A stretch of DNA of 64,000 bases from positions 310,001-374,000 of the forward strand of contig CAWATA010000002.1 in assembly GCA_963784885.1 (NCBI GenBank). Direction: 5' to 3'. This stretch comes from RHKX01 sp963784885. Its GTDB lineage: Bacteria > Actinomycetota > Thermoleophilia > Solirubrobacterales > 70-9. Both the position numbers and the translations under genes were made by a program. This document shows, piece after piece, positions 8,648 to 16,941 of the stretch (position 1 is the first letter of the stretch; the number at the start of each line of letters is the position of its first letter). The notes beneath the pieces were generated by a model. The model ran no database searches. It was not told the DNA's origin and saw only the letters and a program-made list of their open reading frames with translations.

Positions 8648-9295
8648 CTACGGCGCGATCTCGAGCCGGCGGGCGACCGCCCCCGCTATCACGGTGGCGA
8701 TCGGGCCCGCGGGGTAGCCGGCGATCCGTCCGCCGCCGGAGCCGACCCGCAGCCCCTCCGCCTCGCTGTGCAACTCGACCTCGATCGCGACCGGAATCCG
8801 CCGCGAGCCGATCGGGGCGCCTCCCGCAACCGCACCGATGATCGCTCCTCCGGGGACCGCCCGCCGCAGCCAGCTCTCGCCGAAGCCCGCGAGGCCGGCG
8901 CCGCTGACGGTTCCCTCGGCGGCCATCGCGTAGGGGCCGCCGGGGCGACGAACGAGGACGAAAGCGGCGACCTCGAACGGGCCGGCACGGAGGTCGACCA
9001 ACTCGACGTCGACCTCGTCGAAGCCGTCGAGGGCGTGAAGGCCGGACGAGCCGCCCCGTCCTCCGTCCCCGAGCCCGATGGTCAGGTCGGCGCCGCGGAC
9101 GACGAGCCGATCGCCGCGGTTGCCGAGCAGTCGAAGGGCCGGCGTGGCCTCGACTCGGACGGACGCGGACCCGCCCGACTCGGTCAGCCGGCTTGCGATT
9201 CGCCGCTCTGCGAGCCGGGGCAGCCCGTGCTGCACTGCGACCGCCGCGACCGCCGCGAGGACGAGCAGGATCGGGACGAGCACGGCGAGCGGCAT
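8648..9295 (-). CDS. LmeA-like (DUF2993) phospholipid-binding family protein
   Basis: A 215-residue protein with one N-terminal membrane helix (LAVLVPILLVLAAVAAVAV) and then RLAERRIASRLTESGG...VRVEATPALRLLGNRGDRLVVRGADL. This fits the DUF2993/LmeA family, which in mycobacteria binds phospholipid at the outer face of the cytoplasmic membrane. The match is at the level of pattern and length only. The start is supported by TAGCGT 7 bases upstream on the minus strand. Confidence 0.6.
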   Translation of the reverse strand: MPLAVLVPILLVLAAVAAVAVQHGLPRLAERRIASRLTESGGSASVRVEATPALRLLGNRGDRLVVRGADLTIGLGDGGRGGSSGLHALDGFDEVDVELVDLRAGPFEVAAFVLVRRPGGPYAMAAEGTVSGAGLAGFGESWLRRAVPGGAIIGAVAGGAPIGSRRIPVAIEVELHSEAEGLRVGSGGGRIAGYPAGPIATVIAGAVARRLEIAP

Positions 9296-9302
9296 GACGG
9301 TG

Positions 9303-9308
9303 ACGCTA
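9303..9308 (-). promoter_or_regulatory. -10-like TAGCGT for the LmeA-like gene
   Basis: The minus-strand hexamer TAGCGT is 7 bases before the ATG at 9295. No Shine-Dalgarno is present. Confidence 0.5.
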
Positions 9309-9356
9309 GCCCCGGTGGGCCGGAGGTCAAGTGACGTCGCTCCGCCCCCCGCCGAC

Positions 9357-9362
9357 TAGACT
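9357..9362 (+). promoter_or_regulatory. -10-like TAGACT with a leader and strong ribosome binding site
   Basis: TAGACT is followed by about 31 bases containing GGAGGAGGAGAGGG directly before the ATG at 9394. It decides the start of the GDPD fusion gene. Confidence 0.5.
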
Positions 9363-9393
9363 CGCGCCCGACTCAGTTGGAGGAGGAGAGGGA

Positions 9394-11775
9394 ATGAGGA
9401 GTGCCGGAGTTGCCCGCGTCGTGGGAGCGGCGATCACCGCGGCCGTCGTCGCGCTGATCTGTTCCGCGCCCGCCTTCGCCTCGCCCTACATCCACGCCCA
9501 CCGTGGCGGGCCGCTGAAGACCGTCGGCGGCGAGCTCCGGCCCGCCTTCCCCGAGAACTCGTTGCCCGCCTTCCGCCATGCCGCGAACGCCGGCTTCGTC
9601 CTCGAGATGGACACCCGGATCACCGCCGACGGCCGCGCGGTGATCATGCACGACGCCTCGCTGAAGCGGACCACGACCTGCACCGGTCTCGTCTCCGAGC
9701 GGACCCTGGCGGAGATCCGCAGCGACTGCGAGATCGACATCCTCGGCACCGACGAGCTATCCCGCCATCTCGGCAAGCGCGATGGGCGTCGCGCGAAGGT
9801 TCCGACGATGGTGCAGGCACTCGAGCTCGCGAAGCGCAAGGGGGTCGGGGTCAACCTCGAGGTCAACAACTACCCGACCGATCCCGACTACGACCCGACG
9901 GACGGCTTCGCGAACGCGGTCGCGCAGCAGATCAAGCAGAGCGGGGTGCCGCAATCCGACCTGACTCTCCAGAGCTTCCTGCCGCCGAACCTGACGCCGT
10001 TCCAGGACGATCCGTATTTCGACGACGTCGATTACTCCTACCTGAGCTTCCAGAGCACCAACAACGTCGCCGCGGCGATCGCCAAGGGGAGCGGGTTCGA
10101 CTACATCTCGCCACAGTGGCCGGTCAGCCGCGAGCTGATCTCCGACGCGCACGCGAAGGGCCTGCAGGTCGTCCCGTTTACGTTCGCCGAGCGCGCACCG
10201 GTCCGCCGGGCGACCCGGGCCGGCGCCGACGCGCTGATCGCCAACGATCCGCTCCTGGCCCGCGCCGCCGCGAAATCCGTCGAGCCCGCCCGACCGCCGG
10301 TTCCGAAGCCGCCCTCGCGTGCGACCTGCGCGCGGTTCCGGGCGGGCAACCTCGCGAAGCCCGTGGTTAACCTCCATCCCGACGACGACGGGCCACGCGT
10401 CTTCGCTCTCCAGTACAAGCAGGACCTCCGCAACGTCGTCAGCTACCGGACCTTCCGCACGAAGATCGAGTGCATGATCCGCGACTACGTCGTCCCGCAC
10501 CTCGCGAAGGGGCGGACGAACGTCGTCGCCCTGAACGAGGACGTCGGGCTGATGACGCTCGCGAGCGGATCGCGGGGTGAGGCGACCCGGGAGATCTTCA
10601 AGGACCCGGGAAACATCCCTGGGTGCCAGGGCGTGCCGTCGCCGTGCGGGGTCATCGTGGCCCTGGCGAACCTCAATGTCGCCTACGCCGATCAGGAGGC
10701 GGTCTACGACGAGCGGTTCGGCGGCGTGCCCGGTTTCTCGAAGGCGTTCGTCGCCGGCACCGACACGTTCGCACGCGGCTGGATGCAGACCTTCAGCGAC
10801 CTCGCACGCCGCTACGACGTCTACATCCTCGGCTCCAACAACCAGACCGAGTTCCGCGAGTCGGTCGATCCGGAGGAGATCGCCGAGTTCGCCGACCCGG
10901 ACGTGAAGGACCCGACGAGCGCCTTCGTCGCGACCGAGCCGGAGGTCTACAACGAGGCGTTCATGTGGGGGCCGAGGAACGTCACCCACGACGGCCCCCG
11001 ACCGCTCCGCAACGTCGTCGCCAGCAACAAGAAGGTGCCGCTGACCGACATCGAGCAGGCGATCAGCCTGACGCCGGGACCGACCTCGGGTCCGGACGCG
11101 GTCGAGAACGTCCGCCCGTACCGGATCCCGGGCACGAAGGCGAAGATGTCGTTCGCCACCAGCCTGCCGGCGTTCGTCTATGACGGCGGGCCTGTGACGC
11201 CGTTCGGCGAAGCCCCCGGACCGGGCATCGATCCCTGCTCGGACACCGCCCACTACTACATGTACTGCCTCGACGCTCTCGGGACGAACCTGGTCATGCA
11301 GGACGAGGCCAACCCGGGCGTGTGGGCGACCCAGAGCGAATGGCAGCCGCTCGAGTGGATGTCCTCGACCTGGCGGTCCTCGGCCGACCCGACCGTCGGC
11401 TTCGACTACAACGTCACCCCGCACATGGTCGGCAACCTCGCCGACCTCCCCTTCGACGGGCAGACCGCGATCACCCAGCGCGGGCTCAAGGGCCCGCGCG
11501 GCGTCAAGCCTTCGGAGGCGAAGTGCAACTACGTCGGTAACGGCCGCCTCCTGCCGGAGGACCCGCCCGAGTTCGAGGTCTACGCCGGCCCGAAGCGTGA
11601 GTTCCTCGGTCTCGCCCCGTGGGCGGCGCCCGACGCTCGCCGTTCGAAGCTGCGCGAGATCGGAGCGGCGCTGGCGCCGGGATCCGGCGACCCGCGCGAG
11701 AACGACTATCTCGAGACGGCCGTCATCGCCGACCTCCCGTATCCGCCGGTCCCGCACCGCGACAACTGCGGCTGA
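9394..11775 (+). CDS. Secreted GDPD / nitrilase-like (carbon-nitrogen hydrolase) fusion protein
   Basis: A protein of about 793 residues. A signal peptide (AAITAAVVALICSAPAFAS) precedes a glycerophosphodiester phosphodiesterase domain at about residues 32-300, with HAHRGG, PENSLPAF, EMDTRITADGRAVIMHDASL and a late RRATRAGADALIANDP. Residues of about 335-790 do not belong to that family. They show RVFALQYKQD, a Glu in VVALNEDVG (about 382), a Lys in NKKVPLTDIE (about 545) and a Cys in YYMYCLDALGTNLVMQDEAN (about 624), which is the order and context of the Glu-Lys-Cys triad of nitrilase-superfamily enzymes. The first half should cleave glycerophosphodiesters outside the cell; the second half may act on an amide or N-acyl bond. 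The spacing between triad members is longer than in typical nitrilases. Confidence 0.8.
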   Translation: MRSAGVARVVGAAITAAVVALICSAPAFASPYIHAHRGGPLKTVGGELRPAFPENSLPAFRHAANAGFVLEMDTRITADGRAVIMHDASLKRTTTCTGLVSERTLAEIRSDCEIDILGTDELSRHLGKRDGRRAKVPTMVQALELAKRKGVGVNLEVNNYPTDPDYDPTDGFANAVAQQIKQSGVPQSDLTLQSFLPPNLTPFQDDPYFDDVDYSYLSFQSTNNVAAAIAKGSGFDYISPQWPVSRELISDAHAKGLQVVPFTFAERAPVRRATRAGADALIANDPLLARAAAKSVEPARPPVPKPPSRATCARFRAGNLAKPVVNLHPDDDGPRVFALQYKQDLRNVVSYRTFRTKIECMIRDYVVPHLAKGRTNVVALNEDVGLMTLASGSRGEATREIFKDPGNIPGCQGVPSPCGVIVALANLNVAYADQEAVYDERFGGVPGFSKAFVAGTDTFARGWMQTFSDLARRYDVYILGSNNQTEFRESVDPEEIAEFADPDVKDPTSAFVATEPEVYNEAFMWGPRNVTHDGPRPLRNVVASNKKVPLTDIEQAISLTPGPTSGPDAVENVRPYRIPGTKAKMSFATSLPAFVYDGGPVTPFGEAPGPGIDPCSDTAHYYMYCLDALGTNLVMQDEANPGVWATQSEWQPLEWMSSTWRSSADPTVGFDYNVTPHMVGNLADLPFDGQTAITQRGLKGPRGVKPSEAKCNYVGNGRLLPEDPPEFEVYAGPKREFLGLAPWAAPDARRSKLREIGAALAPGSGDPRENDYLETAVIADLPYPPVPHRDNCG

Positions 11776-11776
11776 C

Positions 11777-11800
11777 CGCCGCCCGCCGCCCGCCGCCCGC
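11777..11800 (+). repeat. Short tandem repeat (CGCCGCC)x3.4
   Basis: Directly after the stop codon of the fusion gene the 7-base unit CGCCGCC occurs three times and a partial fourth. It is probably replication slippage in GC-rich spacer; no function is apparent. Confidence 0.6.
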
Positions 11801-11834
11801 TGATCCCGGCGCCCCGATGCGCGATCATCACGGC

Positions 11835-12836
11835 ATGGGAAACGACAGCCAGTCGTTGCGCGACGCCCACGGGCGCTCGATCTCGGACCTGCGCGTGTCG
11901 GTGACCGACCGCTGCAACTTCCGCTGTCAGTACTGCATGCCCGCCGACGGGCTGCCCTGGCTGGAGCGCGACGAGGTGCTGACGTTCGAGGAGATCGAGC
12001 GGCTGGTGGCGTTGTTCGTCGGGCTCGGCATCGAGGACGTGCGGCTGACCGGGGGCGAGCCGCTCGTTCGACGCGAGTTCCCGCGGCTCGTCGCGATGCT
12101 GGCGGCGATCGACGGCCTCGGCGATCTCTCGCTGACGACCAACGGGTATCTGCTCGAGCGCGATGCCGCCGCGATCGTCGACGCGGGGATCGGTCGCGTC
12201 AACGTCTCGATCGACTCGCTGGCCCGCGACCGGTTCTTCCAGATCACCCGCCGCGACGCCCTGCCGCAGGTGTTACGGGGGCTCGAAGCGATCGCCGCCC
12301 ATGATCGGGTCCGGCCGATCAAGGTCAACGCCATCGCGATGCGCGACTTCACCGAGCGCGAGGTCGGCGCCTTCGTCGATCTCGCTCGCACGAGCGACTA
12401 CCAGGTTCGTTTCATCGAGTTCATGCCGCTCGACGCCGATGGCGCCTGGACGCCCGACTCGGTCCTGACCGGGGCCGAGATCCGCGCGTTGATCGAGCGC
12501 ACCCACGAGCTCGTCGAGATCCCTCGCGAGCCCGCCGCCACGGCGCGCGTCTACCGGTTCGCCGACGGCGCCGGGGAGATCGGCTTCATCAACCCGGTCA
12601 GCGAGCCCTTCTGCACCGACTGCAACCGCCTCCGCCTCACCGCCGAGGGCAAGCTCCGCACCTGTCTCTTCTCGGTCCACGAGACCGACCTCCGCGATCC
12701 CATGCGCGCGGGCGCCGACGACTCCGAGCTCGGGGAGATCGTCCGCGACGCCGTCTGGCGCAAGGAGCTCAAGCATCACGTCAACGAGCCCGGCTTCCGG
12801 CCCCCGCCGCGGACCATGAGCGCGATCGGGGGGTAG
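11835..12836 (+). CDS. moaA: GTP 3',8-cyclase MoaA
   Basis: A radical-SAM enzyme for the first step of molybdenum cofactor synthesis (GTP to 3',8-cyclo-GTP, which MoaC converts to cPMP). It has the N-terminal 4Fe-4S/SAM motif CNFRCQYC, the VRLTGGEPLVRREF strand, the second-cluster Cys set CTDCNRLRLTAEGKLRTC, and the C-terminal catalytic GG tail (TMSAIGG). The ATG at 11835 gives a normal length of about 333 residues; an ATG at 11817 is the alternative. Neither has a clear ribosome binding site. It lies 22 kb from the other moa genes. Confidence 0.96.
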   Translation: MGNDSQSLRDAHGRSISDLRVSVTDRCNFRCQYCMPADGLPWLERDEVLTFEEIERLVALFVGLGIEDVRLTGGEPLVRREFPRLVAMLAAIDGLGDLSLTTNGYLLERDAAAIVDAGIGRVNVSIDSLARDRFFQITRRDALPQVLRGLEAIAAHDRVRPIKVNAIAMRDFTEREVGAFVDLARTSDYQVRFIEFMPLDADGAWTPDSVLTGAEIRALIERTHELVEIPREPAATARVYRFADGAGEIGFINPVSEPFCTDCNRLRLTAEGKLRTCLFSVHETDLRDPMRAGADDSELGEIVRDAVWRKELKHHVNEPGFRPPPRTMSAIGG

Positions 12837-12889
12837 CCCCGGGGCCTCAACGGCGAATCGTGTCCCCTGGGAGGGACCGACTTCGCCAG

Positions 12890-12917
12890 TCGCCACCTGA
12901 CTCAGCTCCAGTGGCGA
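12890..12917 (+). terminator. Candidate terminator hairpin after moaA
   Basis: TCGCCAC and GTGGCGA form a perfect 7-bp stem around a 14-base loop, 53 bases after the moaA stop. No T-run follows. Confidence 0.35.
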
Positions 12918-12978
12918 GATCCCGCCGTGGGCGCCTGCAAGTTCCGTCCCAGATCGGGGCACCCGCCGCCGCAGTTCC

Positions 12979-12984
12979 TAGGTT
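12979..12984 (+). promoter_or_regulatory. -10-like TAGGTT for the HNH gene
   Basis: TAGGTT is followed by 9 bases and then the ATG at 12994, with no Shine-Dalgarno. Confidence 0.45.
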
Positions 12985-12993
12985 CGCGGGCCG

Positions 12994-13509
12994 ATGCTGA
13001 ACGAGGCGGTAAACGCGGGGTTCGAGGAGGGGCGGTCGCTGGTCGGCCGCCACTGCCGGCTGGTGGTCGGCACCGAGGTGGTCGGGCCGGCGGTCGGTCG
13101 CCGGGCGTGGCGGCGGCTCGAAGAGCTGCAGGAGGCGATCGCCGTCGCGGTCGGCGAGCATGGCGGTCGCCGGTACTGGCTCTATCGGGGGCGGATCTGG
13201 TGGGAGCGGGAAGACCTCGCTCCGGCCGACGTCGAGGCGCTGGCGGACGAGCGGCTCGATCGTAAGCGCCGGCAGCTCGAGCGGGCGCGGAGCCGGGCCG
13301 GGACCGGCGCAGGACGTCCGGCGATCCCGCGCGAGGTGCGGCTGGCGGTGTTCGAGCGCGACGGAGGCCGCTGCGTCGAGTGTGGGTCGCGGGCGCTGCT
13401 TCAGTTCGACCACGTGATCCCGGTCGCGATGGGAGGGTCGAGCTCACCGCGCAACCTGCAGCTCCTCTGCGATGCCTGCAACCGAGAGAAGGGCGCGTCG
13501 CTGGGCTGA
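12994..13509 (+). CDS. HNH endonuclease family protein
   Basis: A 171-residue protein. The C-terminal HNH domain has IPREVRLAVFERDGGRCVECG, LLQFDHVIPVAMGGSSSPRNLQLLCDACNREKG: two CxxC zinc-binding pairs, the catalytic His in FDHVIP, and the conserved Asn in RNLQLLC. The N-terminal 100 residues are an unrecognised domain with aromatic and charged segments (YWLYRGRIWWERED). It could act in DNA repair, restriction or defence; no methylase or other defence gene is adjacent. The leaderless-type start is supported by TAGGTT. Confidence 0.88.
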   Translation: MLNEAVNAGFEEGRSLVGRHCRLVVGTEVVGPAVGRRAWRRLEELQEAIAVAVGEHGGRRYWLYRGRIWWEREDLAPADVEALADERLDRKRRQLERARSRAGTGAGRPAIPREVRLAVFERDGGRCVECGSRALLQFDHVIPVAMGGSSSPRNLQLLCDACNREKGASLG

Positions 13510-13540
13510 GCGGAGCCGACCGGTCGGACCTGCGGCCCAA

Positions 13541-13546
13541 TAGATT
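13541..13546 (+). promoter_or_regulatory. -10-like TAGATT for the flavin monooxygenase
   Basis: TAGATT is followed by 7 bases and then the ATG at 13554. There is no ribosome binding site, and it decides the start against longer in-frame alternatives. Confidence 0.5.
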
Positions 13547-13553
13547 CCGCGGC

Positions 13554-15017
13554 ATGAGCAGCCCACGTGTCGTGATCATCGGGACGGGCTTCGGCGGCAT
13601 CGGCGCCTGCATCGAGCTGCAGTCGCACGGCTTCGGCGAGATCACGCTGCTGGACCGCGCCCCCGAGCTCGGCGGGACCTGGTTCTACAACTCCTACCCG
13701 GGCTCGGCCTGTGACGTGCCGAGCCATCTCTATTCGTTCTCGTTCGCCCAGCGGCGCGACTGGCGCCGGCTCTGCTCGACCCAGGCCGAGATCCTCGAGT
13801 ACCTGCGCTCCGTGGCCCACGACTACGGCGTCGATCGGCGCCTCGAGGCGGGCGTCGAGGTGACGGCATGCGCCTGGGACGAGGAGCGACGGGTCTGGAC
13901 GACGACCGCCGCCGACGGTCGCAGCTGGGAGAGCGAGGCGGTGATCGTCGCCACCGGGCAGCTCCATCGCGAGGCCTATCCGCGGATCGAAGGGCTCGAG
14001 GGCTTCGCCGGGCACAGCTTCCACTCGGCCTGGTGGGATCACGACTACGAGCTTCGCGGCAAGCGAGTGGCGGTCGTCGGGACCGGTGCCAGCTCCGTCC
14101 AGTTCGTTCCCGAGATCGCCCCCGAGGTCGAGCGGCTCCACGTCTTCCAGCGGACCGGAAACTGGTTCATGCCGCGCCGCAACCGCGCCTACCCGGCGCC
14201 GGTTCGCGCGGCGATCCGCCTGATCCCCGGCCTGCAGGCCTTCCGGCGGCGGTTCGTCTTCGACTACGGCGAGTCGCTGACGGCGATGATCCGCAACCCG
14301 CGGACGCTCGGCCGGCTCGGGAAGCTTCGCTCGACCCTGTTCATGCGCTGGCAGCTCCGCGACCCCGAGGTGCGGCGGAAAGCGTGGCCCGACTACACGT
14401 TCGGCTGCAAGCGCGTTCTCTTCAGCTCCCGTTTCCTGCCGGCGCTCCAGCGGCCCAACGTCGAGCTCGTCACCGAACCGATCACGGCCGTGACCGAGAC
14501 CGGGATCCGGACCGCCGACGGGGTCGAGCGCGAGGTCGACTGCATCATCTGGGGGACCGGCTTTCGGACCAACGACTTCATGTTCCCGATGGAGATCACC
14601 GGCAGCGGCGGCCGCCGACTCCGGGAGGAGTGGGAGGACGGCGCCCACGCACACCTCGGGATGACGGTGCCCGGCTTCCCGTCGCTGTTTCTGATGTACG
14701 GCCCGAACACGAACACGTCGGGCGGCTCGATCGTCTTCTACCTCGAGGCTCAGGCGGCCTACATCCGCCAGGCGCTCCAGCGCGTCCGCGACGCCGGCGC
14801 CGACGCGATCACGGTCCGGCCCGAGGTCGAAGCGGCGAGCGACGGCGCGACGCAGGCGCGATTCGCCGGGACCGCATGGCTCGAGTGCGACTCCTGGTAC
14901 CGGAGCGAGAGCGGGCGAATCGTCGCCAACTGGCCCGGCTACATGCGCGAGTACGCGGCCCGGACGGAGCAGCTCGACCCCGACGAGTTCGAGCTGATCG
15001 GCGCGACCGAGCCGTAG
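13554..15017 (+). CDS. Flavin-containing monooxygenase, Baeyer-Villiger type
   Basis: A 487-residue protein with two Rossmann dinucleotide motifs, GTGFGGIGA near residue 10 (FAD) and GTGASSVQF near 180 (NADPH). Between them is the fingerprint FAGHSFHSAWW, matching the F-x-G-x3-H-x3-W signature of Baeyer-Villiger monooxygenases. ELGGTWFYNSYPGSACDVPS is also typical. It would insert oxygen into ketones or oxidise heteroatoms using NADPH and O2. The substrate is unknown. It appears to be a single-gene unit. Confidence 0.9.
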   Translation: MSSPRVVIIGTGFGGIGACIELQSHGFGEITLLDRAPELGGTWFYNSYPGSACDVPSHLYSFSFAQRRDWRRLCSTQAEILEYLRSVAHDYGVDRRLEAGVEVTACAWDEERRVWTTTAADGRSWESEAVIVATGQLHREAYPRIEGLEGFAGHSFHSAWWDHDYELRGKRVAVVGTGASSVQFVPEIAPEVERLHVFQRTGNWFMPRRNRAYPAPVRAAIRLIPGLQAFRRRFVFDYGESLTAMIRNPRTLGRLGKLRSTLFMRWQLRDPEVRRKAWPDYTFGCKRVLFSSRFLPALQRPNVELVTEPITAVTETGIRTADGVEREVDCIIWGTGFRTNDFMFPMEITGSGGRRLREEWEDGAHAHLGMTVPGFPSLFLMYGPNTNTSGGSIVFYLEAQAAYIRQALQRVRDAGADAITVRPEVEAASDGATQARFAGTAWLECDSWYRSESGRIVANWPGYMREYAARTEQLDPDEFELIGATEP

Positions 15018-15028
15018 CTGCCTTGTAG

Positions 15029-15051
15029 CTGCCTATGCAATGCTTAGGCAG
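15029..15051. promoter_or_regulatory. Palindromic operator over the start of the HTH-TOBE gene
   Basis: The two 11-base arms CTGCCTATGCA and TGCTTAGGCAG are inverted repeats matching at 10 of 11 positions around one central base. They end immediately before the ATG at 15052. A further direct copy of the half-site (TAGCTGCCT) lies at 15015-15023 next to a second at 15026-15034. This looks like the binding site of a dimeric regulator, most simply the gene's own product. The palindrome is visible in the sequence; the binding is inferred. Confidence 0.6.
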
Positions 15052-15444
15052 ATGGCGGATCTAAGCCTCGGGCAGGCGGCCAAGCAGCTCGGAGTCAGCG
15101 TCGACACGCTGCGCCGCTGGGATCGCGACGGGAAGCTCGAGACCTCGCGCGACGCCAACGGTCACCGCCGCGTGCCGATCGCCGAGGTCGAGCGCCTCCG
15201 CGACGGGCCGGAGCGGCATCGCACCGGCGATGAGCTCTCGACCCGGAACCGCTTCCCGGGACGCGTCGTCTCGGTCGAGGTGGACGGGGTGATGGCGCTC
15301 GTCGAGATCGAGGCCGGGCCGCACCGGGTCACGGCGGCGATCACCCGCGACTCGGTCGAGGAGCTCGGTCTCGCGGAGGGCGTCGAGGCGACGGCGCTCG
15401 TCAAGGCGACCTCGGTGATGATCCAGCGGGGGCAGCCTGGTTGA
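15052..15444 (+). CDS. Molybdate-responsive HTH-TOBE (Mop) regulator
   Basis: A protein of about 130 residues. The N-terminal MerR/excisionase-type helix-turn-helix reads SLGQAAKQLGVSVDTLRRWDRDGKLETSRDANGHRRVP. The C-terminal TOBE/Mop domain (NRFPGRVVSVEVDGVMALVEIEAG...VTAAITRDSVEELGLAEGVEATALVKATSVMI) is the fold that binds molybdate in ModE, ModG and ModC. It is therefore a likely molybdate sensor controlling the transporter immediately downstream, which starts inside its stop codon. The ATG at 15052 is preferred over the ATG at 15040, which lies inside the palindrome. Confidence 0.85.
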   Translation: MADLSLGQAAKQLGVSVDTLRRWDRDGKLETSRDANGHRRVPIAEVERLRDGPERHRTGDELSTRNRFPGRVVSVEVDGVMALVEIEAGPHRVTAAITRDSVEELGLAEGVEATALVKATSVMIQRGQPG

Positions 15445-16625
15445 GTGCCATTGCCGCGGCACCGCCCGCCGCGGCTGCCGAGCCGCCGGCCGTCACGTTC
15501 GACCGCAGCGAGCTCGCCGGCGCCGTCGCCGACCTCGGTGTCCTCGTCCCGATCGCGACGGTGCTCATCGTCGCCAACGGGCTCGCGGCCACGGCGGTCC
15601 TACTGCCGGCCGCAGCGCTGTATCTGCTGGTCGCCCACGTCTACCGGCTGCCGGTGCCGGTCCAGCCGCTGAAGGCCTTCGGGGCGATCGCGATCGCCGA
15701 GGGCCTCGGGAGCGACGCGATCGCGGCGGGGGCCCTGCTGATGGGCGCGATCTTCATCGTCCTCGGCCGCAGCGGCTTCGTCGATCTCGCGACCAGGTTC
15801 TTCCCGCGGCCCGTGATCCGCGGTGTTCAGCTGACGGTCGGCTTGCTGTTCCTGAAGATCGCCTGGGGAATGGTCCACGACCCTTCGAGCGCCTTCGACG
15901 ACAGCTCGGTCGACCCGCTGGCGCTCACGGCGATCGGGGTCATCGTGCTGGCGCTCGCGCTGCTCCTGCGCAACCGGATGATCTCCCTCGTTCTCGTCGC
16001 GACGGCCGTCGTCCTCGTCGTCGCACGGACCAGCGGCTCGATCTCGCTCGGACCCTCGGGGGTTCCGCTGCCCTCCTTCGACCTCGCGACGTTCGCCACC
16101 GCCTTCACGGTCCTCGTCCTCCCGCAGATTCCCCTGACCTTCACCAACTCGTGCATCGCGACGAGCGACGCTGCCCGGACGTACTTCGGCGCCGCGGCGG
16201 AGCGGGTCGAGCCCGGAAGGCTCGCGACCACACTCGGGTCCGCCAACCTCTTCGCCGGCGCGATCGGTGGGATGCCGGTCTGCCACGGCGCGGGTGGGAT
16301 GACCGCGCATCGAGCTTTCGGAGCGCGTTCCGCCGGCGCCCCCCTCGTGATGGGCATCGCGCTGCTCATCGTCGCGCTGGTCTTCGGAGCCGGGCTCGCC
16401 ACGCAGCTCGCGGCGTTCCCGCTGCCGATACTCGCCGGCATGCTGGCGGCGGCCGGCATCCTCCACGTCGGGCTGCTCGGCGATCTCGAAGGCGGCTGGG
16501 CATGGGCCCTCGCGTTGCTCGTCGGCGCGGTCGGGTTCCTGCTCAACCTCGCGCTGGCCGTCGTCGTAGGGTTGATCCTCTGGTGGGTGCCGGCACTACT
16601 GCGCGGTCCCGAGCGAGGAGGCTGA
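15441..16625 (+). CDS. MOT1-family molybdate (or sulfate) transporter
   Basis: A 394-residue polytopic membrane protein with about ten hydrophobic helices. The MOT1 signatures are visible: SELAGAVADLGVLVPIATV near the N-terminus, LPVPVQPLKAFGAIAIAEG, and MPVCHGAGGMTAHRAFGARS. MOT1 proteins are SulP-related high-affinity molybdate carriers. It starts at a TTG overlapping the stop of the HTH-TOBE regulator by 4 bases, so the two are cotranscribed. That pairing supports molybdate over sulfate. It replaces a modABC importer, which is absent from the window. Confidence 0.88.
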   Translation: MSAIAAAPPAAAAEPPAVTFDRSELAGAVADLGVLVPIATVLIVANGLAATAVLLPAAALYLLVAHVYRLPVPVQPLKAFGAIAIAEGLGSDAIAAGALLMGAIFIVLGRSGFVDLATRFFPRPVIRGVQLTVGLLFLKIAWGMVHDPSSAFDDSSVDPLALTAIGVIVLALALLLRNRMISLVLVATAVVLVVARTSGSISLGPSGVPLPSFDLATFATAFTVLVLPQIPLTFTNSCIATSDAARTYFGAAAERVEPGRLATTLGSANLFAGAIGGMPVCHGAGGMTAHRAFGARSAGAPLVMGIALLIVALVFGAGLATQLAAFPLPILAGMLAAAGILHVGLLGDLEGGWAWALALLVGAVGFLLNLALAVVVGLILWWVPALLRGPERGG

Positions 16626-16626
16626 G

Positions 16627-16848
16627 ATGACCGAGACCAGTGCCCAGGAGTGGATCGCCGAGTTCGCCGCCGCGGCCGGCGCCGAGGCTCCGGACGAGGA
16701 GTCGATCGAGCGCCTGCTGAAGCTCGCCGCGGTGGCGGCGCACTCGTCGGAGCGGATCGCGGCCCCGATCGCCTGCTGGATCGCCGGCTCGGCGGGCCTC
16801 GACGTCGAGCGCGCGATCGCGATCGCCGAGGCCCTCGGCGAGGGCTGA
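16627..16848 (+). CDS. DUF6457 small protein, molybdenum-locus associated
   Basis: A 73-residue helical protein (AQEWIAEFAAAAGAEAPDEE...LLKLAAVAAHSSERIAAPIACWIAGSAG) of the DUF6457 type. I recall this domain in actinobacteria beside, or fused to, molybdopterin-guanine dinucleotide synthesis proteins. It starts one base after the MOT1 stop with GAGGAGG upstream, so it is the third gene of the molybdate operon. Its function is unknown; the setting suggests a role in molybdate or cofactor handling. Confidence 0.7.
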   Translation: MTETSAQEWIAEFAAAAGAEAPDEESIERLLKLAAVAAHSSERIAAPIACWIAGSAGLDVERAIAIAEALGEG

Positions 16849-16856
16849 ATCCCGGA

Positions 16857-16884
16857 GGATCGCCGGACCTTGCCCTGGCGATCC
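16857..16884. terminator. Candidate bidirectional terminator
   Basis: GGATCGCC and GGCGATCC form a perfect 8-bp stem with a 12-base loop between the convergent DUF6457 and deacetylase genes. No strong T-run is present on either strand. Confidence 0.45.
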
Positions 16885-16941
16885 GGCGCGGTCGAGCAGG
16901 GCGGAGCCTGCGTGCGCGCACTTCTGCGAGCGCGCACTTGT

